The notes beneath the pieces are model-generated. The model saw only the letters and a program-made list of their open reading frames with translations. It did no database searches and was not told the DNA's origin. This document shows positions 42,501-50,955 of a DNA stretch of 64,000 nt, one piece after another. Position 1 is the first letter of the stretch, and each line of letters opens with the position of its first letter. The stretch is from Thiotrichaceae bacterium. GTDB taxonomy: Bacteria > Pseudomonadota > Gammaproteobacteria > Thiotrichales > Thiotrichaceae. Position numbers and translations under genes: made by a program. Location: positions 1 through 64,000 of the forward strand of contig JALSJN010000011.1 of assembly GCA_026989335.1 (NCBI GenBank). Reading direction: 5' to 3'.

Positions 42501-43589
42501 AATATTGGTGAGCATCCTTATTGGGCGAGTACTGCAGACGATGAATCTTTTGCAGAAAAACTTGCAGCTGGTGAATACGATTGGGCAGAGGTAGCTACCG
42601 CAGGCTTTGAGGTACACTCTAAATTAGACAAAATGAGAGCTTCGGTAGAAGACTCTCGTTGGGGTGGCACCGCTGCAGGTTTGGCAGCAGCCGTGGTTAA
42701 ATACACCAGCAACTATCCGCACGTGCTTGCAGGCTTTAAAGGTGAGGGCGTGGATGTTGTGCCAGAGATTCATGATTGGGCAAATGAGAAAGGCCTAACC
42801 ATTGAAACCATTGATATTATGAAACATATGAATGCAGACCAAGCTACCTGTGGCTACGGTTGTTCGGGCAACCCCTATGATGCGTACTGGGCGTTTAATC
42901 CGACCGGTCATGGTGATATTCATGAAATGGGACACAGCATGCAAAAAATGCGTTTTGAAGGCTTCCCCAATCATGCAGCCACCAATACCTTTTCGTATTA
43001 CACCAAATCACGATATACCGCTAACACAGGTGATACGGATAATGATTGCTGGGGCATGCCTTTTAAAAGCATCTACGAAACAATTCAAAGCTCCGTTGGC
43101 AATACTGATGTCAAAGCTTATTTAAAAACTAATCTATGGGATAAAGCAGGTCTACGTGAGCAATATCTTCTAAAAATAGAAGCCATGATGCACGCGCAAA
43201 AGATGGGCAAAGTGGAAAACGGCTGGCATGTATTAGCCCGTGTTCACATCTTAGAACGTGAAATGAGTCGCGCTAAAAAAGATTGGGACGCGAGAAAAGC
43301 CTCGGTAGGTTTTGATCAATATACGCTTGATGAAATCGAATCTATTAAAAACAACGATTGGCTAATAGTCGCTTATTCCTATGCCGCGGGTTTGGATTAC
43401 ACCAACTATTTTGACATGATGGGTATCCCATACAGCCAAAAAGCACGTGACCAAATTAAAAGCTTTGGTTTTGAAGTAGTGCCTAATGGATTGTTTAAAA
43501 CAGAAGGCTCTGACTATTGTTCAAGCCCAAATCTTTTTAGTCAGCCATTAATAGCAGTTGATGGCCAGAGCGTTTGGAGTAATGAATAA
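39591..43589 (+). CDS. Lipoprotein with DUF5011, discoidin-like region and M60/enhancin-like metallopeptidase domain (ImpA-like)
   Basis: MKFLKSAALVFSLLFVLNGCGSN lipobox; 'KVYTDAGATASDNVDGNIT'; zinc motif GDIHEMGHSMQ with downstream Glu. Confidence 0.85.
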   Translation: MKFLKSAALVFSLLFVLNGCGSNSNNGEKPAPIADMVKPIISLKGEASVTVIKGKVYTDAGATASDNVDGNITSNITVNNPVNSNVLGFYTVSYHVKDAAGNVADKITRTVRVINVAPIIGGIPKTSTHIYDSYQFQPIASDNNHDQLTFSITNKPDWASFDRNTGRLSGIATELQTHDGIIISVSDGDKTIALKSFGIIVKGALDIAHKFGVATQGTKSDYGYYGAAVNVLDNNDETYNHTRGGAKAENWLQIALPKSTNIHQVIIQSRQGAESRLSGAKVYLSESPYADSVTEDKLIFTLAGTRAEQAINLESPRTGSYLIIKGEASPSDNKHIHLIKVEVYGTAPVTPHINAHDERYLIAQNSEIGTKIMHLDAVDYQDDILIYSINHNDFAIDNNGNISVNAELTTGEHEVTVTVSDGINSTSTNLVIQVTSVSAVEDVLKSGDVVHTPITEDELIQATLGELEASKHLLFDAKIKIFNLNNDGTAKADGSSLTQIDWQPTWDASTFISTPGENTMLLESNAVEASGYTIYNKTMAIIGQTGENNIGRYMVMASNPLRTNKNAEMEKLLENSMAWLTGKDNLKTAPFSVVIVQADNSYYFKDETKTREWFDTHYTGQVSYNAADSCDGAALAACLNESPDLLIISQIAAESDNVNNIAAIVKSALNKGVPVLYIHNDGNLTPLGSALLSSVFHVTYEWDNRWKRLMIEGYNPVGKINTLTRKYQSVQTLFSHLKNQDYNFNWSQCVDSKGEQGENNDRCGDIAGLNSDFQNGADTVRNLLNHLDKTKNNIFLNKDYRLYKLLALTADKFRQSVSYPMDKVLTDDNTFMRSYYADHATYNYRTTNPVQPDMGNFSRSDFSHITPITKQVNLTSKRKFRSAGVYALPGKTVRVTRTDNRDLTVKVFINTLRSGATHQYQKNAYNRPKYLQTPYIEIKSGETIEFTSPYGGPLQVAFNKNNLPVDLTFENIGEHPYWASTADDESFAEKLAAGEYDWAEVATAGFEVHSKLDKMRASVEDSRWGGTAAGLAAAVVKYTSNYPHVLAGFKGEGVDVVPEIHDWANEKGLTIETIDIMKHMNADQATCGYGCSGNPYDAYWAFNPTGHGDIHEMGHSMQKMRFEGFPNHAATNTFSYYTKSRYTANTGDTDNDCWGMPFKSIYETIQSSVGNTDVKAYLKTNLWDKAGLREQYLLKIEAMMHAQKMGKVENGWHVLARVHILEREMSRAKKDWDARKASVGFDQYTLDEIESIKNNDWLIVAYSYAAGLDYTNYFDMMGIPYSQKARDQIKSFGFEVVPNGLFKTEGSDYCSSPNLFSQPLIAVDGQSVWSNE

Positions 43590-43860
43590 GTAAGATTCTA
43601 TACGCTACCCATCATCTTATTAGCGCCCAGTCTTGTTGCATTCGCTGCGACTGATAGCACGGAAATATCTGTATAAGTTACAAAAAATGCTTACGTTAGA
43701 TTAGTAGGGTCACTCGCAGGTAATGCAAACACTAACCCTAGCTTAGATGATATGGATAATAAGCTAGTGAGTTTGGGTGCATTAGGATCAGAATCTATAC
43801 AGTGGGGCGTTTTGATGTTTCTTCGTGGAAATGTCGGCAGTTTTAGCCAGTTGAAAATAA
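43590..43860 (+). pseudogene. Remnant of a small secreted protein with in-frame stop
   Basis: 'RFYTLPIILLAPSLVAFAATDSTEISV*VTKNAYVRLVGSLAGNANTNPSLDDMDNKLVSLGALGSESIQWGVLMFLRGNVGSF': signal-peptide-like N-terminus, no start codon, internal TAA. Confidence 0.45.
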
Positions 43861-43931
43861 TTGGACTGATCAGGTTCTTAATTTAACTGATTGCAGTTGG
43901 TTTAGGTTTTACACATGCTATTACAGACATA

Positions 43932-44042
43932 ATAAAAAAAGGCCTACTCTTGGGAGTAGGCCTTTTGGGTGTGTCGGTTCGGGGGAGCATCCACCTTCTC
44001 CGACTATATGCCTCCTAGCGGGGAGGAATTCTGTTGCTGATG
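43932..44042 (-). ncRNA. Candidate structured sRNA with its own promoter and Rho-independent terminator
   Basis: Minus strand: hairpin CCTCC-CCGCTA-GGAGG, hairpin GTCGGAG..CTCC..CCGAC, terminator AAGGCCTACTC-CCAA-GAGTAGGCCTTTTTTT; promoter TTGACA-17-CATTGT upstream; no convincing ORF. Confidence 0.7.
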
Positions 44043-44047
44043 TAAAC

Positions 44048-44076
44048 ACAATGCTCCTGGATTTGAGATTTGTCAA
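44048..44076 (-). promoter_or_regulatory. Sigma-70 promoter for the minus-strand sRNA candidate
   Basis: -35 TTGACA (44076-44071), 17-nt spacer, -10 CATTGT (44053-44048). Confidence 0.55.
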
Positions 44077-44330
44077 TCAGTAGAAATATATCTGAATATT
44101 ATGAAATACTAATTTTCCTTTCTGGATGCATCACATTTTTTGACAGTGAGGTACAGCTAGACAGAAATATAAATACCTTAATCAGTACTTTCTTGACTTG
44201 TAAGAGCCTGCGTATAATCATTAGCTATGGTAGATTTTTATACTAACGTTTAGAATGAAACAGCGAAGCATTAAGCTTCATTTGTGTAAAGACCTTAAAA
44301 AGTAAACAAAAACAATGACAAGAGAAAAAC

Positions 44331-45101
44331 ATGCTACTTCCAGCCAATGATTTAGAAAAAGCACTTCACAAAGCCGCTGCAGACCACTCACAAGCACCCG
44401 CTTTTTATGATGAACTCATGGATGCTAAGATTTTTATTTTAGGCAAGCCAGAAGAAGACGATACGGGAAAATTTACCCTAGAAGAAGAACAAGCGCTCAT
44501 TATTCAACACTGGGAGCGTGAAGAAGATAAAAGCCCAGTTGTGCCATTTTTCACATCATTACAGATGTTGCAGCAAGCTATTGATACTGATGAGCCTTAC
44601 TTGGAGTTGCCAACAACCACACTGTTTGAACTCACGATGGGAGCGCCGTTAGTATTAAACCCTAACTCTGAGTTTGGTATGGAGTTTGAGCCAGATGATG
44701 TCGCTACCCTGCTGGATACTGATCTGATGGTCAATAGTGAGCATATTCTTGATGAAGATACGGAAGTGTTACTTGGTGTTCCGCATAATATTCCTGAAGA
44801 ATTTACGTCAGTTTTATCACAGCATTTTGCCAAACACAGTCAAATTGAGTCTGCTTATTTAGGTACCATACAAATTCCGGCACAAGACGATGAAGAACAT
44901 TTGATGGTGGGGATAAAAGGTACAGGAGGTTTTCAGAAAATTATCGACGTTGCTGTACAGAAAATCTCGTTATTAAAAGAAGATCAACCCTATGCAGTTG
45001 TTGATTTTTATGTGATTGACCAAGACGATCAAGATATTAGTGATTTTATGATAGAAAATATTACCCCGTTTTATACTGTTGGTGATCGTACTGTTCATTA
45101 A
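44331..45101 (+). CDS. SseB-like family protein
   Basis: SseB N-terminal-like region ('FTSLQMLQQAID','MGAPLVLNPNSEFGMEF') and SseB C-terminal-like region. Confidence 0.7.
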   Translation: MLLPANDLEKALHKAAADHSQAPAFYDELMDAKIFILGKPEEDDTGKFTLEEEQALIIQHWEREEDKSPVVPFFTSLQMLQQAIDTDEPYLELPTTTLFELTMGAPLVLNPNSEFGMEFEPDDVATLLDTDLMVNSEHILDEDTEVLLGVPHNIPEEFTSVLSQHFAKHSQIESAYLGTIQIPAQDDEEHLMVGIKGTGGFQKIIDVAVQKISLLKEDQPYAVVDFYVIDQDDQDISDFMIENITPFYTVGDRTVH

Positions 45102-45239
45102 AGCCGCGTTCTGCCTTGGTGGTAATGTTATCTACTCTCATTTGGTTTAAAAAGACATGTACGAGTAGCTCGGTAGTAAAAAATGGGAAGATCTAATAGC
45201 GTTTAAGCGTTTAGTTATTCATCACTTGACCCCTATTGA

Positions 45240-46118
45240 CTATTTCCCCCCCCGTCTTTTATCTAAAAGTTGACTGATACTTTCACGTCGATTCTTTTGT
45301 TTGCGTATATTACTCGCCCTTAGTGCCTGTAAATTAGCCATACGTTCTTGATCTAATGATCTGACAGAGGTTACACGGGAAAGAATTTTAACAACCCCTT
45401 GGTGGCGTAATTTTATTGCTAAGCCTAAGGCTGTTCTGCCTTGTTTATTTTTCGAGTTTGGGTCGACACCCTGTTGTAAGAAAAATTGCACTAGCTGCCA
45501 GTGCCCATATCTTGCAGCGACATGTAACGGTGTCCAACCCGTTTTTGTTCGTGTTGACGGGTGTATACCTGATTTAACAAGAACCTTAGCCACATCAATT
45601 AAACCACGTGCAGCAGCCGTGTGAAGTAAACTTAAACCTTTACGTCCTTCTTCATTGACATCACCACCATGGTCTATTAAATCTACCACCATCGAAGCCC
45701 AGCCTTTTGTTGTTGCTAAGCGTAATGGGGTTGTACCATAAGAGTCTGTATAATGCGGCTTAACACCTTTATTGAGTAAATACTTGACCCGTTGAATTTT
45801 GCCTGCTTTTAATGACTCAAATAATTCTAATTCTAATTCAAGTTCAGGTGTTGATGCAGCGGCTTGTTTTTTATTGCTTTTGCCGTTGCCTTTTAATTTA
45901 TTCTTGCTACTTGCGTTTTTTGCAGATTTGGTTCGTTTAGATTTTGATGAAAACTTCCCTGATGCTGAAGACAATAGCTCAAGTGTCGCTAATGATAAAG
46001 GCTCCCCATTTGCGTCAAGCAAACCACCTTTTGCAACTGCCGTTACAGGTAAACAGCTTGCTAAAAATAGTACGAAAGAAAGCTTATAAATTACTTTTTT
46101 CTCATGCGGCTTACACAT
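45240..46118 (-). CDS. Secreted ankyrin repeat protein
   Basis: Signal peptide from MCKPHEKK; repeats 'YGTTPLRLATTKGW..','KGLSLLHTAAARGL..','TGWTPLHVAARYGHWQLVQFFLQQGVDPNSKNKQGRTAL'. Confidence 0.85.
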   Translation of the reverse strand: MCKPHEKKVIYKLSFVLFLASCLPVTAVAKGGLLDANGEPLSLATLELLSSASGKFSSKSKRTKSAKNASSKNKLKGNGKSNKKQAAASTPELELELELFESLKAGKIQRVKYLLNKGVKPHYTDSYGTTPLRLATTKGWASMVVDLIDHGGDVNEEGRKGLSLLHTAAARGLIDVAKVLVKSGIHPSTRTKTGWTPLHVAARYGHWQLVQFFLQQGVDPNSKNKQGRTALGLAIKLRHQGVVKILSRVTSVRSLDQERMANLQALRASNIRKQKNRRESISQLLDKRRGGK

Positions 46119-46437
46119 TTTTTCTTCCTTATATTGCTTATAACACTGCTGATAATTTAAGCAGTATCTTAACAAGAATAATAGGAAAAGAATAATTCTA
46201 TCTTAAGCTTAGAGTTGAGAGTCTCGGGGAGGATTTGTACGAATCAGATGAGGTAGTAATAATGACCAAAATTTCACTGTCTATCGCCGAAAAATTTGCT
46301 ACTAACCATTGTTAGCCTATTCTTTGCATTAACCAGTAAAATATTAGCTCGTTTTTCTTTCGCCACTGACGCGTGCAAGTTCTCACATTAGCTAGCGCTT
46401 CTGTTTAATAGTAAGGCTTGTTTTTCATCAAAAGCGT

Positions 46438-47028
46438 TTATTGGTAGTCCCGAAATACACCGACCATGATCCCTTGGATTTCAACCTGTTCTGCGGGATA
46501 AAACATGGATTCTAGCTGACAGTTAGCGGGTCTTAACTCAACCACGCCCGTCTCCTTAGGGTGGTAGTACTTTAACGTCGCTTCGTAACGGTCAACCAAT
46601 GCGACAATAATATTACCTTCTCGTGCCTGGTTTTGTTTTTGAATCACAACGTAGTCTTCATCCCATATGCCAGCTTCAATCATGGAATCACCTGCTATTT
46701 TTAGCACATAGCGATCGGGGCCACAAAAGAGTTGCGCCATATTAATGTTTTGTTGATCGGGTATTGCTTCGATAGGGCAACCGGCGGCAATTCTTCCCAA
46801 ATAGGGTAGGGTATTTTCATCTTTAATAGCTTCAGAGAGTTGATAAGCAGATTTGCCATCAGCTTCTTGCAGGTAGCCATTATTGATTAATGTCTGGATA
46901 TGTTTATGTACTGTGCTTCTGCCAATTCCAATATCTTGACCGATCTCTTCGAGAGTTGGCAAATAACCCATTTGTTGGCTTAGTTGTTTAATGACTTGTA
47001 GTACGAGTGCTTGCTTGGATGTGAGCAT
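46438..47028 (-). CDS. lexA: LexA repressor / S24 autopeptidase
   Basis: 'MLTSKQALVLQVIKQLSQQMGYLPTLEEIG' winged HTH, Ala-Gly cleavage site 'IAAGCPIEA', catalytic 'GDSMIEAGI' and 'VDRYEATLKYY'. Confidence 0.9.
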   Translation of the reverse strand: MLTSKQALVLQVIKQLSQQMGYLPTLEEIGQDIGIGRSTVHKHIQTLINNGYLQEADGKSAYQLSEAIKDENTLPYLGRIAAGCPIEAIPDQQNINMAQLFCGPDRYVLKIAGDSMIEAGIWDEDYVVIQKQNQAREGNIIVALVDRYEATLKYYHPKETGVVELRPANCQLESMFYPAEQVEIQGIMVGVFRDYQ

Positions 47029-47040
47029 ATTAGTTTCCAA

Positions 47041-47071
47041 TTTGTTCTTAATTCTATTTATAGCGAACAAA
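47041..47071. promoter_or_regulatory. Inverted repeat TTTGTTC-N17-GAACAAA in the lexA promoter, candidate LexA operator
   Basis: Perfect 7-bp arms overlapping a possible minus-strand promoter TTGCGC-17-TATAAA just upstream of the lexA start. Confidence 0.4.
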
Positions 47072-47310
47072 AAGGCAACGCGCAAGAAGTTTATTAAGAA
47101 TAATCCAATTATTTCATATTAATTACGCTCTAATAGGTTTTATAAAAATAAACGATAGATAGATAGTTACATTAACTAGTGTCGATTGGCAAGAGTGATG
47201 GCTAATATAAAGCATTGATAAATAATGTTATTTTTAAAAACTCTTGGTAAGGCGTTAATGTTTATAGACTGTTCAATTTGATTAAATACGCTTTTTACGA
47301 CGAAATGCAC

Positions 47311-47339
47311 TTAACAAAAGCCAAAATTTGGTTTAGTAT
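47311..47339 (+). promoter_or_regulatory. Promoter of 6S RNA
   Basis: TTAACA-17 nt-TAGTAT about 7-9 nt before the 6S 5' end. Confidence 0.6.
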
Positions 47340-47345
47340 TATTGC

Positions 47346-47538
47346 ACGGGTGTCCTCTGGGTTACTCGTAAAGTGAATGGGTAATCCCTTGAGCCTAATT
47401 ACAAACTCCGGGACTTCGAAGGAATTTTGTGAGCATGACCGCTACGGTGGTAAGCCTAATAAATTAATTAGAACTCCCACTTGAACCTAACCGGTTCAAG
47501 GTCGATGTTCACTTTACGGTAATACTGGTCGGCACCCT
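47346..47538 (+). ncRNA. ssrS: 6S RNA
   Basis: Closing stem GGGTG..CACCC; conserved segments CCCTTGAGCC, GTGAGCATG, AAGCCTAA and CACTTGAACCTAACCGGTTCAAGG. Confidence 0.88.
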
Positions 47539-47716
47539 TTTTTGTGGGCTTACCGTTTGTTTTTTTATGGGTCACTCAATGATGCACCAAGTTTCTTCGG
47601 CGACGTGTATCAAAAATAGTTATTTTTATTTCACGCCATTAAGGTGAGTGGTCTGACTCTTAATTGGAAAAATTTCAATTAGAATAAGATGGTGTTTCAT
47701 TTCAAAAATGTATTCT

Positions 47717-49003
47717 TTAAATTGATGTATTCGCAATACTCTCATCAATTTCAGGCACAACGGAAAGCCCAGTGTTACTGCCTTTAGCCGAAGATTTAAG
47801 ATTAAATATTCTCCCTTTTTGATGAATGCTGTAATTAAGCCCAAGTTTGTAACAGCCTTGCGCATTTTCCTGTTCATTTAGTTCTTCTAACAATTCAGCC
47901 AGTTCTAAATAAATCTTAGCACTTGGGGCAAGATTAAGGCAGGTGTTGTAGTAAGTTTTGCTTTTCCCCCATAACTTGTACTGACGATTTAGTCTTGCTA
48001 GGGATAATAGCAACATTGGGCTTCTTGGCTGATCTGCCAACCATTTTTCACCCTGCTTAATGGCAACACCAAGTGTCGGATGATTGAGCAATCCGTAACG
48101 TTCTGCTAGCCCTTCGTTCCAGTTTTTATTGAGGCTGGATACGAGTAACTTATTGCTTGCAACGTCATCTCCTGCATTGGAAAGTGTCTCACAATAAAGC
48201 AGTATGGAGTTTGGCTTCTCTTTGATTGGTGCGGGTGTTTTTTTCCAAAGTGTTTGTAATTCTGATAAATCTTTTTTGTGAGATAAGCTTCGAAGTACCC
48301 CTGCAAACGCGTTGTCTTCGTACTTTTGATATAAACCATTTCGTTGTAAGTCTTTCTGGTCTAGCTTCGGGAGAAGTGCAAACAGGTTATTCCAATCCTC
48401 TTGTTTGTAATAGACTTTGGCTAGTAACTTATTGGCGTAGGCATGTTTTGGTGTTACCTCGAGTTGGTTGATGAGGGTTGCGCGGGCTTGTTCTAGCTGC
48501 CCACCGCTAAATTGCATTTCAGCTTGTGAAACTGATACGGCTGTTTGCGCTTCTTCACCCAAGTCTGTGGCAACTTTTAAATAGTTATCACGCTGTTCAG
48601 TTTTACCTTGGATATGTGCAGCTCTGGCAGCAGCAAGATAGTTCAATAATGGGGCTTCCGAATGATCTACAGTATTCATTAAGGTTTTTTCTGATTGCAC
48701 CCAGTGCCCTTCAGTGAAGTGTATGAGACCCTGAGTAAGCTCTTGGTTAGCTTTAGTTAACAGCTTGGTTTTTTTATAGGTTTGAATACGTTTTGGTAAA
48801 GCGAATAAGGTGCGTAACAAAGCAATGACCGCATATAGGGCAATAAAACCAAGCACCGTACCGATTAGAATAGTGGTGCTTGTGAGTGCGATATTACCCC
48901 AGTCACCCCATTGTATATTAACCTCTACCGAGTGTTCAAAGGCGTAGCTGCCTAACCAAAAAGCACCGATAGTGACAAATAATAATAGTATAAAATAACG
49001 CAT
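47717..49003 (-). CDS. hemY: HemY-type TPR protein of the heme biosynthesis operon
   Basis: Two N-terminal TM helices, HemY_N-like, TPRs; downstream of hemX. Confidence 0.9.
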   Translation of the reverse strand: MRYFILLLFVTIGAFWLGSYAFEHSVEVNIQWGDWGNIALTSTTILIGTVLGFIALYAVIALLRTLFALPKRIQTYKKTKLLTKANQELTQGLIHFTEGHWVQSEKTLMNTVDHSEAPLLNYLAAARAAHIQGKTEQRDNYLKVATDLGEEAQTAVSVSQAEMQFSGGQLEQARATLINQLEVTPKHAYANKLLAKVYYKQEDWNNLFALLPKLDQKDLQRNGLYQKYEDNAFAGVLRSLSHKKDLSELQTLWKKTPAPIKEKPNSILLYCETLSNAGDDVASNKLLVSSLNKNWNEGLAERYGLLNHPTLGVAIKQGEKWLADQPRSPMLLLSLARLNRQYKLWGKSKTYYNTCLNLAPSAKIYLELAELLEELNEQENAQGCYKLGLNYSIHQKGRIFNLKSSAKGSNTGLSVVPEIDESIANTSI

Positions 49004-49012
49004 TATAGATTC

Positions 49013-50140
49013 CTATTGTGATTTTTTGGTAGCCGGTTGTTTCGAATGTGATAACGACTCCAATAGGCTTAACGATCCTGAAATATCTGGTTTGGCGGGG
49101 TTTAAGTCAGCTTTAGCTAGCGTCTCTAGCGCCGCTTTAAATCTCGCTAATTTTTCTGCTGAGTAATACGATTGAAGTAACTCTTCGATACGTCTGAGCT
49201 GGCTGTGATAACTACTATTGCGCCCTTGTAATAAGAGTAAGCGTAAGGTCTCAAACCGCAGAGAAAGAAGATGGAATAGGCTCTTCTTTGTTTCATCACT
49301 CATCTCGTCATGCAGGGACTTATCAAACTTACGAATCGTCACAGCATCATTGAAACTTTTTTTCACACGGTTGACTAACGATTCTTTATTGTTTGTCGAA
49401 TATTTAGCGGGTTGCTGAGAAGGTTCTTTAATAGGGGGTGGTTGGGGCGTAGCTTTCTCTGGTTTTAGCTGATCAACTAATTGGTCAATTTGTTGAGATA
49501 ATGCATCAATATTCGGTGGCATATATTGTGTGAGCGAGGCAATATCTTTACTGATTTGTTTTCGTAAGGGCAGTAGTTTTATGGAGCCGCGTTTAATTAA
49601 TAATGTATCAGCGGCGTTTAGCGCACTCAGTGCCCCAACTCTGTCACTCTTTAACCTTAACGTTTGATGGGCCGTGTGTAGCAAAAAGCGCACTTCATTA
49701 AGTGACCAGTCTTGCAAAGTAGCCGGCGGAACTCCTGTGTTTTTTTCTTGTACTAGCGTGAGTGTTTTTACCTGTGAATAAACAGAGTCGGCAATATGTT
49801 GAGTACTGTCTTGAATATTTTGCAACTGGGATAAAGCCCCTTGTAAATGCTCCATGTTTTTGGTTAAATTAGTATTAACGTCATGTTGTAGTTTTGTAAC
49901 TTGATCCTTATAGGCATATTGAGGTATCACTTTATTAATTTGTGCAATTTCGGCTCGATTGTCCTTAGAGCGTTCATGAATACGTAGCCAATTACTATAG
50001 CCCGCAGCGATACCGATCGCGGTAAAAAACAGCGCCAGCCACGCAAGAAACTGAGTAAAGCGAGTACGACGCTTTAGTTTTTTTAATAGCTTTTGTTCAT
50101 TGCTCAAAATTTTTTTATTGTTACTAAAGGCTTCGCTCAT
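49013..50140 (-). CDS. hemX: HemX (putative uroporphyrinogen-III C-methyltransferase family membrane protein)
   Basis: N-terminal TM plus coiled coil; 'EVRFLLHTAHQTLRLKSDRVGALSALNAADTLL'. Confidence 0.9.
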   Translation of the reverse strand: MSEAFSNNKKILSNEQKLLKKLKRRTRFTQFLAWLALFFTAIGIAAGYSNWLRIHERSKDNRAEIAQINKVIPQYAYKDQVTKLQHDVNTNLTKNMEHLQGALSQLQNIQDSTQHIADSVYSQVKTLTLVQEKNTGVPPATLQDWSLNEVRFLLHTAHQTLRLKSDRVGALSALNAADTLLIKRGSIKLLPLRKQISKDIASLTQYMPPNIDALSQQIDQLVDQLKPEKATPQPPPIKEPSQQPAKYSTNNKESLVNRVKKSFNDAVTIRKFDKSLHDEMSDETKKSLFHLLSLRFETLRLLLLQGRNSSYHSQLRRIEELLQSYYSAEKLARFKAALETLAKADLNPAKPDISGSLSLLESLSHSKQPATKKSQ

Positions 50141-50940
50141 GTACTTTTGCTCCATTTCAGCAGTTTCTCAAACAGGTTTTCATCACTTGGGTTTGTCGTC
50201 GATAATAACGTGCCGTGGTGTGATGTATACCTTAAAACCTGCTGCCTGATTCGTTCGCTACCCACTAATAAGGGCGCACTGTTAAGCCAGTCATTGTTGT
50301 CATTTTGTGCTTGTAAGGCAAACAAATGTTCAATGCTTGTGCCGCTGGTAATTAAGATCATATCTAGCTGGCTTTTCTTTGCTTGTATTTCTAGGGTTCG
50401 GAGAGAACTTTGTGGGCAGCTACGTTGATAGAGTTCAATATACTCAACGACACAACCTTGTTTTTCTAGTGCATCTTTTAAAAACTCACGCCCACCTTCA
50501 CCGCGTAAAATAGCTATTTTATGGGGTTTCCCTGATGTTGATAAACCAAATTTTTGTATTTCTGGTAATGATAATAACGACTCGCTATTGTAGTTTTTTA
50601 GCGGGGAAATAGTTACTTGAATACCATGTCTTAATAACTGGGCCGTAGTTTTAGCGCCTACAGAAGCGATGGTTAGCCCTTTTAGTGCTGTAATGTTAAG
50701 CCATTTCAAGCATTCTTCAACCGCATTAGGGCTAATAAAAACAATTAAATCATAGTCAGTTAGCTTACTGAGTTTTTGTTTCGCGAGCGATAGCTTTTGC
50801 GGCGGGATGATTTTAATCAGAGGAAATAAAATAACCTCCGCACCCGCATTTTTTAAATCATTACAGAGTTGCTCTGCTTGATGCTGAGGGCGAGTGACAA
50901 CAATCCATTTGTCTTTTAAAGGCGGTGTGGGTTGGCTCAT
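50137..50940 (-). CDS. hemD: Uroporphyrinogen-III synthase
   Basis: 'WIVVTRPQHQAEQLCNDLKNAGAEVILFPLIKI', 'FISPNAVEECLK', 'VGAKTTAQLLRHG'. Confidence 0.92.
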   Translation of the reverse strand: MSQPTPPLKDKWIVVTRPQHQAEQLCNDLKNAGAEVILFPLIKIIPPQKLSLAKQKLSKLTDYDLIVFISPNAVEECLKWLNITALKGLTIASVGAKTTAQLLRHGIQVTISPLKNYNSESLLSLPEIQKFGLSTSGKPHKIAILRGEGGREFLKDALEKQGCVVEYIELYQRSCPQSSLRTLEIQAKKSQLDMILITSGTSIEHLFALQAQNDNNDWLNSAPLLVGSERIRQQVLRYTSHHGTLLSTTNPSDENLFEKLLKWSKST

Positions 50941-50955
50941 TCAGGCTCGCTTAGG

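Noticed and set aside
47626-47877. 83-aa minus-strand ORF overlapping the end of hemY
   Set aside because: Different frame over the hemY 3' end; no coding signature
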